From contig CAWIOX010000014.1 in assembly GCA_963837775.1 (NCBI GenBank), forward strand, positions 4,833-68,832: DNA of 64,000 nt, given 5' to 3'. The notes below the pieces were generated by a model. That model was given only the letters and a program-made list of their open reading frames with translations, searched no databases and was not told where the DNA came from. Below, piece by piece: positions 17,056-26,456 of this stretch (its first letter is position 1; each line of letters opens with the position of its first letter). The stretch comes from CAWIOX01 sp963837775 (GTDB lineage Bacteria > Pseudomonadota > Gammaproteobacteria > Burkholderiales > Burkholderiaceae_D). Position numbers and translations under genes: made by a program.

Positions 17056-19282
17056 CTATTTGCGCAGCAGCCGCAAGCCGTTGCCGACCACCAGCAGGCT
17101 GGCGCCCATGTCGGCGAAGACCGCCATCCACATGCTGCCCATCCCCATCAGCGTCAGCACCAGGAACACCGCCTTGATGCCGAGCGCCAGCGTGATGTTC
17201 TGCAGCAGGATCGCATGCGTCGCGTGCGACAGCCGGATGAAGCGCGGAATCTTGCGCAGGTCGTCGTCCATCAGCGCGACGTCGGCCGTTTCGAGCGCCG
17301 TGTCGGTGCCCATCGCGCCCATCGCAAAACCGATGTGGGCGTGCGCCAGCGCGGGCGCATCGTTGATGCCGTCGCCCACCATGCCGACCGTGCCGGCGGC
17401 GCCGAGCTGCGCGATCGCTTGCAGCTTATCCTCGGGCAACTGGTTGCCGCGGGCCTGATCGATCCCGACCTGGCGTGCGATCGCCTCGGCAGTGTGCTGG
17501 TTGTCGCCGCTCAGCATCACGGTCTTGACGCCCAGCCGGTGCAGGTCGGCGATCGCGGCGCGGCTGCTGTCCTTGACCGTATCGGCCACCGCAAACAGCG
17601 CCAGCACGTGCTGCTCATCGATCAGCAGCACCACGGTCTTGCCCTGCCGTTCCAGCGTGTCGAGGCGGGTTTCGAGCGCCGCGGAACAGCGCCCCAGCTC
17701 CTCGACCAGACGGTGGTTGCCGAGGAAATAGGGTTGGCCGTCGATCATCCCGCGCACCCCGCGCCCGGGCAGCGCCTCGAAATCCTCGACTGGCGCGCGC
17801 GCCACGCGGTCGCGCTCGGCGGCGCTGGCAACGGCTTGCGACACCGGATGATCGGAGCGGCCGGCCAGGCTGGCGGCCAGCCGGCGGCAGTGCTGCGCGT
17901 CCAGCTCGGCCTGCAGCTCGAAATCGGTCTGCACCGGTTTGCCGTGGGTGATGGTGCCGGTCTTGTCGAGCGCCAGCCAGGCCAGCTTGCGCCCCTGTTC
18001 CAGATAAACGCCGCCCTTGATCAGGATCCCGTGCCGGGCGGCGGCGGCCAGCCCGCTGACGATCGTCACCGGGGTCGAGATCACCAGCGCGCACGGGCAG
18101 GCGATCACCAGCAGCACCAGCGCCTTGTAGACCCAGTCGTGCCAGCTAGCGCCGGCCAGCAGCGGCGGCAGGATCGCCACCGCCAGCGCGATCGCAAACA
18201 CGGCCGGCGTATACACGCGGGCGAACTGGTCGACCCAGCGCTGGGTCGGCGCCCTGGCCCCTTGCGCCTGTTCGACCGCATGCATGATGCGCGCCAGCGT
18301 GGAGTGACTGGCCGCGGCGCGTCACCCGGTATTCGAATGAACCGGACTGGTTGATGCTGCCGGCGAACACCGCGTCGCCCTCGGCCTTGTCGACCGGCAG
18401 GCTTTCGCCAGTGATCGGCGCCTGGTCGACCGACGAGCGGCCGCGCACGATCTGGCCGTCCAGCCCGATCCGCTCGCCCGGCCGGATCCGCACCAGGCTG
18501 CCGACGCTGACCGCGCCGGCGGCCACTGCCAGCCATGAACCATCGGCTTGTTGCACGGTGGCCTGGTCCGGCGCCAGTTGCATCAGGCCGGTGATCGCGT
18601 GGCGCGCCCGGTCCAGCGACCCGGCCTCGATCCGTTCCGCAATCGAAAACAGCACCATCACCATCGCCGCCTCCGGCCACTGGCCCAGGATCAGCGCGCC
18701 GCTGACCGCGATGCTCATCAGCGCATTGATGTTCAGGTTGCCGTTGCGCAGCGCCAGCCAGCCTTTTCTATAGGTGCCCAGGCCGCAGCCGATCACGGCC
18801 GCCAGCGCCAGCGCCGCCGCGATCCAGTCCGGCAGCCCGCTCCAGCTCGCCGCTTCCGATGCGAGCGCGGCCATCCCGGCCAGCGCCAGCGGCCACCAGG
18901 GTTTTTTCGGCGCGACGGCGGCAGGCTGGCCGCCGGGGCCGGCGACTTCGGGCTGAAAGCCGAGCGCACGCAGCGCGTCCATGACCGGTTCCAGCGCGCC
19001 GGGCGCATGCACCACCGTCAGCACGCGCTGCATCAGGTTGAAATCCATGCGCGTGACCGACGCCATGCCCGCCAGCTTGTTGCGGATCAGCGCCTCCTCG
19101 GTCGGGCAATCCATCTGCATGATGCGGATCGTGCTGCGGATGCCGTCCGCCACCGCCTCCGATGCGGCCAGGTCCGGCACGGCGCCAAGGCTCCCGGCAG
19201 GCGCGTGAGCATCGCTCGTATAATGGTCGGCATCAGCAGGCGCGTGTTTTTTCTCGTGATCGTGGTCGCAGCAATCGGACAT
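17056..19282 (-). CDS. Heavy-metal P-type ATPase (Zn/Cd/Pb), interrupted by a frameshift
   Basis: P1B-type efflux ATPase. From ATG 19282 (GAGGATT upstream) it opens with a metal-rich tail (MSDCCDHDHEKKH), an HMA domain with the MDCPTEE motif (about residues 50-115), membrane helices, the actuator (TGES), the CPC membrane motif (LLVIACPCALVIS), the phosphorylation site DKTGT and MVGDGINDAPAL. These mark the Zn/Cd/Pb subgroup. The frame breaks near 18310-18325 between EYRVTR and AASHSTLARIMHAVEQ. The extent of 2,227 bases is one over a multiple of three, giving a repaired 741 residues. It is divergent from a CadR/PbrR-type MerR regulator with a clear operator between them. Confidence 0.87.
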
Positions 19283-19325
19283 GTGGAATCCTCGGTGATA
19301 CTCGGTGATATATAGTCCATTGGAC

Positions 19326-19346
19326 ACCTTGAAGCCGCTACAAGGT
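19326..19346. promoter_or_regulatory. MerR-family operator in the metal ATPase promoter
   Basis: 21-base near-perfect dyad with arms ACCTTGAAG and CTACAAGGT around CCG. On the minus strand it follows a -35-like TTGACC (19344-19349) and occupies an elongated spacer of about 19-20 bases, the arrangement MerR-type activators need. It sits 44 bases before the ATPase start. Confidence 0.8.
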
Positions 19347-19419
19347 CAAGGCTTTTTGCATAGCGAAGCCAGCTAGCGCTCGACTGCCGTTTTTAGCTCA
19401 GTTCTACAGGAGGTACCCG

Positions 19420-19851
19420 ATGAAGATAGGCGAACTGGCACAGCTGGCGAAATGCACCACGGAAACCATCCGTTTCTACGAGAACAAAGGGCTGTTGCCC
19501 GAGGCCGACCGAACCGCCGGCAATTACCGCAGCTACGGCGCGCTGCATCTGGAGCGCCTGCGCTTCATCCGCAACTGCCGTGCGCTGAACATGACCCACG
19601 ACGAGATTCGCGCGCTGCTGGCGCTGAAGGATGTGCCGGCCGACAACTGCGGCGGCGTCAATGCGCTGCTCGACGAACACATCGGCCATGTGGACGCCAG
19701 GATAGCGGAGCTGCTGCAGCTCAAGCGCCAACTCGGCGCGCTGCGGGATCAGTGCCGGAGCGAACAGGCGCTGGACCACTGCGGCATCCTGCGCGGTTTG
19801 GCGGAGATGGAAACCGAAGCCGGCGCCGAGCGGCATACGCATCTGGGTTAG
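19420..19851 (+). CDS. MerR family metal-responsive regulator (CadR/PbrR type)
   Basis: 143 residues. The N-terminal MerR helix-turn-helix is MKIGELAQLAKCTTETIRFYENKGLLP, followed by the long dimerisation helix. Cys77 (PADNCGGV), Cys112 (LRDQC) and Cys121 (LDHCG) match the three-cysteine pattern that binds Cd2+ or Pb2+ in CadR/PbrR, and a His-containing tail (ERHTHLG) follows. It should activate the divergent P-type ATPase gene when metal binds, by realigning the stretched promoter at 19326-19346. Choice between Cd, Pb and Zn cannot be made from sequence. Confidence 0.9.
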   Translation: MKIGELAQLAKCTTETIRFYENKGLLPEADRTAGNYRSYGALHLERLRFIRNCRALNMTHDEIRALLALKDVPADNCGGVNALLDEHIGHVDARIAELLQLKRQLGALRDQCRSEQALDHCGILRGLAEMETEAGAERHTHLG

Positions 19852-19884
19852 CGCCAACCGTATTTGGCCGTATGCCGAGGCATG

Positions 19885-19915
19885 AAAAAAAGCGCCGCAA
19901 ACGGCGCTTTTTTGA
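19885..19915. terminator. Bidirectional rho-independent terminator
   Basis: A-run, AGCGCCG, loop CAAA, CGGCGCT, T-run, between the convergent MerR and phaB genes. Functional on both strands by structure. Confidence 0.9.
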
Positions 19916-19971
19916 TGGCTGCAGCCGGTCGAAAATTGCACCGGATGCAGCCAGACACGGTTGCCCGCGCC

Positions 19972-20712
19972 TTATTCCATATGTTGTCCGCCGTTGATCG
20001 CGATGTTGGCGCCGGTCACGAACGCTGCCTCGTCCGAGGTCAGGTAGGCGACCAGGCCGGCGACTTCTTCCGGCTTGCCCAGGCGTCCCATCGGGATTTG
20101 CGGCACGATCTTGGTGTCGAGCACTTCCTGCGGAATCGCCATCACCATCTTGGTGCCGATGTAACCCGGCGAAATCGTGTTGACCGTCACGCCCTTGCGT
20201 GCCACTTCCAGCGCCAGCGCCTTGGTGAAGCCGTGCATGCCGGCCTTGGCGGCGGAGTAATTGGTCTGGCCGAATGCGCCTTTTTGACCGTTCACCGACG
20301 AGATGTTGATGATGCGTCCCCAGCCGCGCGCGACCATGCCGTCGCAGACCGGCTTGGTCATGTTGAAGACGGAATCCAGGTTGGTGCGCATCACCGCGTC
20401 CCAGTTCGGCTTGTCCATCTTCTTGAAGGTCATGTCGCGCGTGATGCCGGCGTTGTTGATCAGGATATCGACTGGCCCGATATCTTTTTCAATCTGCGCG
20501 ATGCATTGCGCGGCCGAATCATAATCGGCGACGTCGCACGGATAGGCGCGGAAGTTGTAGCCCTGCTGTTCCATCGACGCCAGCCATTCCACCGATTTGG
20601 TATTGCCGGGGGAATAAGTCGTCACGACCTGATAACCCAATGCGGCCAGCTTGATGCACACCGCTTCGCCCAAACCGCCCATGCCGCCGGTAATTAATGC
20701 AATTCTTGCCAT
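19972..20712 (-). CDS. phaB: Acetoacetyl-CoA reductase
   Basis: 246-residue NADPH-dependent SDR that reduces acetoacetyl-CoA to (R)-3-hydroxybutyryl-CoA for polyhydroxybutyrate synthesis. Features are GGMGGLG (residues 9-15), INNAGITRD, Ser139, and Tyr152/Lys156 in TNYSAAKAG, plus the PhaB-typical segments YSPGNTKSVEWL and SPGYIGTKMVMAIP with AINGGQHM at the C-terminus. phaA and phaC are not in this window. It stands alone, closed by the bidirectional terminator. Confidence 0.93.
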   Translation of the reverse strand: MARIALITGGMGGLGEAVCIKLAALGYQVVTTYSPGNTKSVEWLASMEQQGYNFRAYPCDVADYDSAAQCIAQIEKDIGPVDILINNAGITRDMTFKKMDKPNWDAVMRTNLDSVFNMTKPVCDGMVARGWGRIINISSVNGQKGAFGQTNYSAAKAGMHGFTKALALEVARKGVTVNTISPGYIGTKMVMAIPQEVLDTKIVPQIPMGRLGKPEEVAGLVAYLTSDEAAFVTGANIAINGGQHME

Positions 20713-21238
20713 GATCTTGTCTCTTTCAGTTGATGATGCAGTAAAAAAATATTGCCTGACCTAGCGCCGCTGTAGTGCCGGCGCGATATGTGATTTTTGC
20801 GTGTTCAATGACCGTGTTTTGCGCCGCAAGATCAATGTCAATTCTTCTTGCGACCGATATCTCCTCCTGGTTGGTATTTTGCAAATTTCACTGAGGCAGC
20901 ATTTTTACGCAGGATTCCTCGCGCCTGGATTGCTTAATCGACATCATCTATCGCTTGCTCCCATTTTTCATCAGAACAATCCACAATTGCACAATTTTTC
21001 GGCTCAGCCACATTTATAGCCTGTATCGCGTGATTCTGTCGAATTAATAATGGCGGATAGACATTATATGGCCCGGATTGATGTCGCGCAGCCGATCACG
21101 CGAATCAGCACAATCACGTACACTACAGCAATTACTTTATAGAAATGCTACTGTATTTGTCCAGTTTTATTGGCCTGGAAAATGACGGCGCGTTTCGAAC
21201 ACGAATAATCCCAGTGCGGGTAACGCTGCGCAGACTTG
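20713..21238. other. Intergenic stretch without a recognised gene
   Basis: 526 relatively AT-rich bases between divergent phaB and the GGDEF-EAL gene. No convincing reading frame, RNA gene, repeat copy or terminator was seen. It presumably contains both promoters. Its composition differs from the GC-rich flanks. Confidence 0.45.
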
Positions 21239-24121
21239 ATGTTCGGGTCCATTGCGGCACATGAAGACAAAATTGGATCGGCCACCATCGCGATGAAGCT
21301 CACGACCCAAGCAGGCATCACTCTCAGGCGTTTCAGCCTCAGAACGCAAATCGGATTGGCCGCCGGTCTGGTGCTGAGCCTGATGCTTCTGACCCAGGCT
21401 TTGCTGCTGTTTTCTGCCGCGCGCGACGAGCTGCGGCAAAGCCTGTCGGGACAACTTGAGGTTCTGGTGCGCCGGGTAGCGACCGAACTGGATGACAAGA
21501 TACGCATGCGCGTCACCACCCTGGAGGCCATGGCCAGCAAGTTTCCGCCGGCCGCGCTGAAAAACAGCGGACAGGCCGAGCGCTACTTCCGCGACTCGGC
21601 GATTCTGTCGACGCTGATCGACGACTTGTATTTGTTTTCAGCGGACGGCGTTCTGCTGGTCGATTGGCCGATCAAGCCCGGACGGCGCGGATTGGACATG
21701 GCCGAACGCGATTACATTCAAGGCGTGATCCGGCAGGGACAGCCCACCGTGTCGAAACCGATTCTGGGCAAGGCGACCAGGCAACCGATGGTCGTGATAG
21801 CGGTGCCGATCCGCAATGGCGAGGGCAAGTTGAGCGGAATCCTGGGCGGCGTGGTCAGCCTGCAAACGTCACGCCTGCTGGAACCCCTGTCGACCACCAA
21901 GGTGGGAAAGGCCGGTTATTTCTATCTGGTGAGTCCGGACCGGCTGACGATCATGCACCCGGACCGGAGCCGGATACTCAAGCCGATTCCAGCGCCTGGC
22001 ATGAATCCGGCGCTGGATCGCGCTCTGGGCGAAAATTTTGAAGGCACCGTGGAAGGGGTCAACAGCACCGGGCTTCAAGGCTTGTTCAGCTTTAAACGCT
22101 TGCCCTATACCGGCTGGGTATTGGCGGCGGTGCTGCCCTCGGCTGAAGCCCTGGCGGCAGTCGATAAATTGCGCCTGCGGGCGACGCTGCTGACCGCCAT
22201 CTTCTTGTTGCTGGCGATCGCGGTGATTGTGCTCATCGTGCGGCGCTTCACGCGCCCGCTGGAAATACTGACAGACTTTCTGAAATCCACCCGAACCCTG
22301 TCTGCGCCTCCGGCCTTGCGCCATAGCTGCAGGGAAACCGACCGCTTGTCGGACGCTTTTTCCGCGTTTATGCTCCAGCAGAAAATCACCCAGGAAAAAT
22401 TATCCATTGCCACGCAGCAGGCCGAGGCGGCCAATGCGGATCTGCGTATCGCCGCCATCGCATTCGAATCCCAGGAAGGCATGTTCATTACCAATGCCGG
22501 GAACGTGATCTTGCGGGTGAATCAGGCCTTTACCGACATCACCGGCTATACCGCTGCAGAGGCGGTCGGCCAGACGCCGCAACTGTTCAGCTCGGGCCGT
22601 CATGACGCCAAATTCTTTGCGGAGATGTACGAGAGCATTCAGCGCTGCAAATCATGGCAGGGCGAGATCTGGAACCGCCGCAAGAATGGGGAAGTCTACC
22701 CCGAGTGGCTCACGATTACCTCGGTGGTCGACAGCGACGGGGCGCTGACGCATTTTGTCTCCACGCTCACCGACATCAGCCAGCGCAAGGCGGCAGAAGA
22801 AGAGATTCAGTATCTGGCCTTCTACGACCCGCTCACCCGCTTGCCCAACCGCCGTCTGCTGACCGACCGCATGCAACAGGCGCTCGCGTCCTGCGCCCGC
22901 AGCAGCCGCAGGGGAGCGTTACTGTTCATCGATCTCGATAATTTCAAGATACTCAACGACACCCTCGGCCACGATAAAGGCGATCTGCTGCTGCAGCAGG
23001 TTGCGCTGCGGCTGACGGCCTGCGTCCGCGAAGGCGACAGCATTGCCCGTCTGGGCGGGGATGAGTTCGTGCTGATGCTCGAGGATCTGAACGAAAATGC
23101 AAATGAAGCGGCCACGCAAGCCGAGGCCATTGGCGAAAAAATACTCGCCGCCCTGAACCGCCCTTATGACCTGGCCGGGCACGAATATCACAACACCCCA
23201 AGTATCGGCATCACCTTGTTTGAGGATCATCAAAACAGTGTCGATGAACTGATGAAGCATGCCGACCTCGCCATGTACGAGGCCAAGAAGGCCGGACGCA
23301 ATACGCTGCGTTTCTTTGATCCCCGGATGCAGGCGACCATCTCTGCCCGCGCGGTGCTGGAGCAGGACTTGCGCGAAGGATTGAAAGCGCAGCAGTTCCT
23401 GCTGTTTTACCAGCCGCAAGTCGATGCCGCCGGCCGCATCACGGGCATGGAGGCGCTGGTGCGCTGGCAGCATCCGCAACGCGGTCTGGTTTCTCCCGCC
23501 CTCTTCATCCCGCTGGCCGAGGAAACCGGCCTGATCGCACCGCTGGGCCAATGGGTGCTGGAAACCGCCTGCAATCAGCTGGTCGCCTGGGCCGCGCAAG
23601 CCGATAGGGCGCACCTTACGATAGCGGTCAATGTCAGCGCCAGGCAGTTCCGTCAGCCCGATTTTGTAGAGCAGGTGCTGGGCGTGCTCAAGCGCAGCGG
23701 CGCCAACCCGCATCAACTGAAACTGGAGTTGACCGAGAGCCTGCTGCTCGACAATGTGGAAGAAATCATTAGCAAGATGACAGCGCTGAAGGCCTGCGGC
23801 ATCGGTTTCTCGCTGGATGACTTTGGCACCGGTTATTCATCGCTGGCTTACCTGAAGCGCCTGCCGCTGGATCAGTTGAAGATCGACCAGTCTTTTGTGC
23901 GCGATTTGCTGACCGACCCCAATGATGCCGCGATCGCCCGCACCATCGTCGCTTTGGCGCAGAGTCTGGGCTTGTCGGTGATTGCGGAAGGCGTGGAAAC
24001 CAGGGCCCAGCGCGATTGTCTGGCGGCGCAGGGTTGCCACGCTTATCAGGGCTATCTGTTCGGCCGGCCGCTGCCGCTGGCGGATTTCGAGTTGCTGCTG
24101 TCGCAGCCGGTCGAAGCTTGA
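21239..24121 (+). CDS. Membrane sensor with dCache-PAS-GGDEF-EAL domains
   Basis: About 960 residues. A membrane helix (about 35-60), an extracytoplasmic Cache-like sensor (60-315; YLFSADGVLLVDWP, AERDYIQGVIRQGQP), a second helix (about 320-340), a PAS domain (405-520; ITGYTAAEAVGQTPQLFSSG), GGDEF (525-690; intact LGGDEFVLM) and EAL (700-950; MEALVRW, DDFGTGYSSL, IAEGVE). Both c-di-GMP active sites look intact, so it may make and degrade the messenger depending on signal. The Cache domain fits a small organic ligand. The start is uncertain: ATG 21239, TTG 21236 or ATG 21293. It is isolated between phaB and fmt. Confidence 0.88.
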   Translation: MFGSIAAHEDKIGSATIAMKLTTQAGITLRRFSLRTQIGLAAGLVLSLMLLTQALLLFSAARDELRQSLSGQLEVLVRRVATELDDKIRMRVTTLEAMASKFPPAALKNSGQAERYFRDSAILSTLIDDLYLFSADGVLLVDWPIKPGRRGLDMAERDYIQGVIRQGQPTVSKPILGKATRQPMVVIAVPIRNGEGKLSGILGGVVSLQTSRLLEPLSTTKVGKAGYFYLVSPDRLTIMHPDRSRILKPIPAPGMNPALDRALGENFEGTVEGVNSTGLQGLFSFKRLPYTGWVLAAVLPSAEALAAVDKLRLRATLLTAIFLLLAIAVIVLIVRRFTRPLEILTDFLKSTRTLSAPPALRHSCRETDRLSDAFSAFMLQQKITQEKLSIATQQAEAANADLRIAAIAFESQEGMFITNAGNVILRVNQAFTDITGYTAAEAVGQTPQLFSSGRHDAKFFAEMYESIQRCKSWQGEIWNRRKNGEVYPEWLTITSVVDSDGALTHFVSTLTDISQRKAAEEEIQYLAFYDPLTRLPNRRLLTDRMQQALASCARSSRRGALLFIDLDNFKILNDTLGHDKGDLLLQQVALRLTACVREGDSIARLGGDEFVLMLEDLNENANEAATQAEAIGEKILAALNRPYDLAGHEYHNTPSIGITLFEDHQNSVDELMKHADLAMYEAKKAGRNTLRFFDPRMQATISARAVLEQDLREGLKAQQFLLFYQPQVDAAGRITGMEALVRWQHPQRGLVSPALFIPLAEETGLIAPLGQWVLETACNQLVAWAAQADRAHLTIAVNVSARQFRQPDFVEQVLGVLKRSGANPHQLKLELTESLLLDNVEEIISKMTALKACGIGFSLDDFGTGYSSLAYLKRLPLDQLKIDQSFVRDLLTDPNDAAIARTIVALAQSLGLSVIAEGVETRAQRDCLAAQGCHAYQGYLFGRPLPLADFELLLSQPVEA

Positions 24122-24143
24122 TCCGGCCAGCGGCACGGATTCT

Positions 24144-25106
24144 TCAGCCGAATCGCCCGCCTTCCAGCGCAAACGATTTCAGGAATTCGGCTGCCGGCAG
24201 GCGCTTGCCGCCCGGCTTTTGCAGCTCGACTATGCGCAGCGCGCCGCTGCCGCAGGCGACGATCACGCCGTCCTGCGCATTGGCGGCCAGCACCTGTCCG
24301 GGAGTCGCAGCCGCGGCGGCGACGCCGGCCGGCAGCACTTCGGCGCGCCACAGTTTGACGGTGACGCCGTTGAACTGCGCGCTGGCGCCGGGAAACGGAT
24401 TGAACGCGCGAATCTTGCAGTCGAGTTGCTGCGCGCTGAGCGTGAAGTCGAGCGCCGCTTCTTCCTTCGTGATCTTGGCCGCATAGCTGACGCCCTGCTG
24501 CGGCTGCGGCGTGGCTGGCAGCGCGCCCTGCTCCAGCTGATGCAGCGCATCGACGATCATGCGCGCGCCCATCGCGGCCAGCTTGTCGTGCAGGCTGCCG
24601 GTGCTGTCGTCGGGCGCGATCGGCATGGACTCCATCAGCAGCATCGGGCCGGTGTCCAGCCCGGCTTCCATCTGCATGATGGTCACGCCCATCTCGGCAT
24701 CGCCGGCTTCGATCGCGCGGTGGATCGGCGCCGCGCCGCGCCAGCGCGGCAGCAGCGACGCATGGATGTTCAGGCAGCCGTGCTTCGGCAGTGCCAGCAC
24801 GCTGGGCGGCAGGATCAGGCCGTAGGCGGCCACCACCATCACGTCGTGCGGCGTGGCCCGCAGCAAGTCGTGCGCCTGTTGCGCGACTTCCGGATATTTG
24901 CCGTCCAGCCGCAGCGAGACCGGCTGCGCGACGGCAATCCCGTGCGCCTGCGCGAACTGCTTGACCGGCGACGCGTGCAGCTGCATGCCGCGCCCGGCAG
25001 GGCGGTCGGGCTGGGTCAGCACCAGCGGAATGTCGAAACCTGCTTGATGCAGGGCTTGGAGCGCCACGGCGGCGAATTCGGGAGTACCGGCAAAGATGAT
25101 TTTCAT
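24144..25106 (-). CDS. fmt: Methionyl-tRNA formyltransferase
   Basis: 320 residues. Transfers a formyl group from 10-formyl-THF to Met-tRNAi for translation initiation. N-terminal MKIIFAGTPEFAAVALQALHQAGFDIPLVLTQPDRPAGRG, the catalytic block LNIHASLLPRWRGAAPIHRAI and MQMEAGLDTGPML are diagnostic; the C-terminal domain (about 205-315) is complete. In many relatives fmt lies directly beside def. Here def is 3.7 kb away, with a glutaryl-CoA module between. Confidence 0.96.
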   Translation of the reverse strand: MKIIFAGTPEFAAVALQALHQAGFDIPLVLTQPDRPAGRGMQLHASPVKQFAQAHGIAVAQPVSLRLDGKYPEVAQQAHDLLRATPHDVMVVAAYGLILPPSVLALPKHGCLNIHASLLPRWRGAAPIHRAIEAGDAEMGVTIMQMEAGLDTGPMLLMESMPIAPDDSTGSLHDKLAAMGARMIVDALHQLEQGALPATPQPQQGVSYAAKITKEEAALDFTLSAQQLDCKIRAFNPFPGASAQFNGVTVKLWRAEVLPAGVAAAAATPGQVLAANAQDGVIVACGSGALRIVELQKPGGKRLPAAEFLKSFALEGGRFG

Positions 25107-25164
25107 GGGCGGTATTGTACGAAGCGCGCGCCTGAAATTGCACCCTGATTCGGACCACTAGGAC

Positions 25165-25204
25165 AATAAAAAAGCGATGACATGTGATCGACATGTCATC
25201 GCTT
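25165..25204 (-). terminator. Rho-independent terminator of the gcdH / CoA-transferase operon
   Basis: GCGATGACATGT, loop GATCG, ACATGTCATCGC: a 12-bp perfect stem. On the minus strand it is followed by a T-rich run (complement of AATAAAAAA), 27 bases after the CoA-transferase stop. Confidence 0.9.
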
Positions 25205-25230
25205 GCACGGATCAGGCTAGTCCGATTGTT

Positions 25231-26448
25231 TCAGACCAGCCCCTGCTGCCGCAACGCAGTAATCTGCTCGGCCTGCAGCCCCAGCATTTGCTGCAGCACC
25301 AGGTCGGTATGCTGGCCCAGCGTCGGCGGCGCCTGCATGGTCGCGGTCGCGTCGCCCGAGAAGCGCACCGGATGCCTGACCTGCGGCACGCTGCCGGCAG
25401 TCGGATGCGGCACATCGACCCGCATTTCACGCGCCTGCACCTGCGGATCGGCGAACACCTGCGCCAGGTTGTTGATCGGGCCGCAAGGCACGCCGACCGC
25501 TTCCAGCGCTTCCGCCAGTTCCGGGCCGCGCCACGCCTTCAGGCTCTCGGTGATCAGCGGCACCAGCAGTTCGCGGTGCTTGACCCGCGCCGGATTGCTG
25601 GCGAAGCGTTCATCGCTACTCCAGTCCTGGCCCAGCACCCGGCAAAAACTGGCAAACTGGCCGTCGTTGCCGATCGCGATCACGATCTGCCCTTCGCCGG
25701 TCTCGAACGCCTGATACGGCACGATGTTCGGATGCGCATTGCCCCAGCGTTTCGGCAAGGCGCCGCTGACCAGGTAATTCATCCCGACATTGGCCAGCAT
25801 CGCGACCTGCACATCGAGCAGCGCGACATCGATATGGCGTCCGAGGCCGCTGCTGGCGCGATTGGCCAGTGCCGCCAGGATCGCGGTGCTGGCATACATG
25901 CCGGTCATCACGTCGACCACCGCGACCCCGACTTTTTGCGGGCCGCCGCCGGGCAGCTCGTCGCGCTCGCCGGTGATGCTCATCAGGCCGCCGATGCCCT
26001 GGATCGCGAAGTCGTAACCGGGCCGCGCCGCATACGGCCCGGTCTGGCCGAAACCGGTGATCGAGCAGTAAATCAGGCGCGGATTGATCGCCTGCAGCGA
26101 CGCGTAATCGAGCCCGTATTTCTGCAGGCTGCCGACCTTGTAATTCTCGATCAGCACGTCGGCTTGCGCGACCAGCCGGCGCAGCAACGCGGCGCCTTCC
26201 GGCTTGGCGAAATCGAGCGTGAGCGATTGCTTGCCGCGGTTGGCCGACAAATAATAGGCGGCCTCGCTGGTCAGGTTGCCGTCGGCATCCTGCGCATACG
26301 GCGGCCCCCAGTGGCGGGTGTCGTCGCCCACCCCCGGCTTTTCGACCTTGATCACGGTCGCGCCATAATCGGCCAGCAGCTGCGTGCACCACGGTCCGGC
26401 CAGCACGCGCGTCAGATCCAGTACCTTGATGTCGGGAAGCAGGCTCAT
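25231..26448 (-). CDS. Family III CoA-transferase (CaiB/BaiF), probably glutarate-specific
   Basis: 405 residues. N-terminal LPDIKVLDLTRVLAGPWCTQLLADYGATVIKVEKPGVGDDTR is the CaiB/BaiF signature with the catalytic Asp expected near DVLIENYKVG or YDFAIQGIGGLM. The family moves CoA between organic acids, for example succinyl-CoA to glutarate. It lies 8 bases behind the glutaryl-CoA dehydrogenase gene and shares its operon, so glutarate activation is the likely role. Substrate is inferred from context. A terminator follows. Confidence 0.88.
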   Translation of the reverse strand: MSLLPDIKVLDLTRVLAGPWCTQLLADYGATVIKVEKPGVGDDTRHWGPPYAQDADGNLTSEAAYYLSANRGKQSLTLDFAKPEGAALLRRLVAQADVLIENYKVGSLQKYGLDYASLQAINPRLIYCSITGFGQTGPYAARPGYDFAIQGIGGLMSITGERDELPGGGPQKVGVAVVDVMTGMYASTAILAALANRASSGLGRHIDVALLDVQVAMLANVGMNYLVSGALPKRWGNAHPNIVPYQAFETGEGQIVIAIGNDGQFASFCRVLGQDWSSDERFASNPARVKHRELLVPLITESLKAWRGPELAEALEAVGVPCGPINNLAQVFADPQVQAREMRVDVPHPTAGSVPQVRHPVRFSGDATATMQAPPTLGQHTDLVLQQMLGLQAEQITALRQQGLV

Positions 26449-26456
26449 GTCAGTTC

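Noticed and set aside
17023..18354. 443-codon open frame on the plus strand
   Set aside because: Antisense to the metal P-type ATPase with DKTGT and CPC motifs; composition typical of a shadow.
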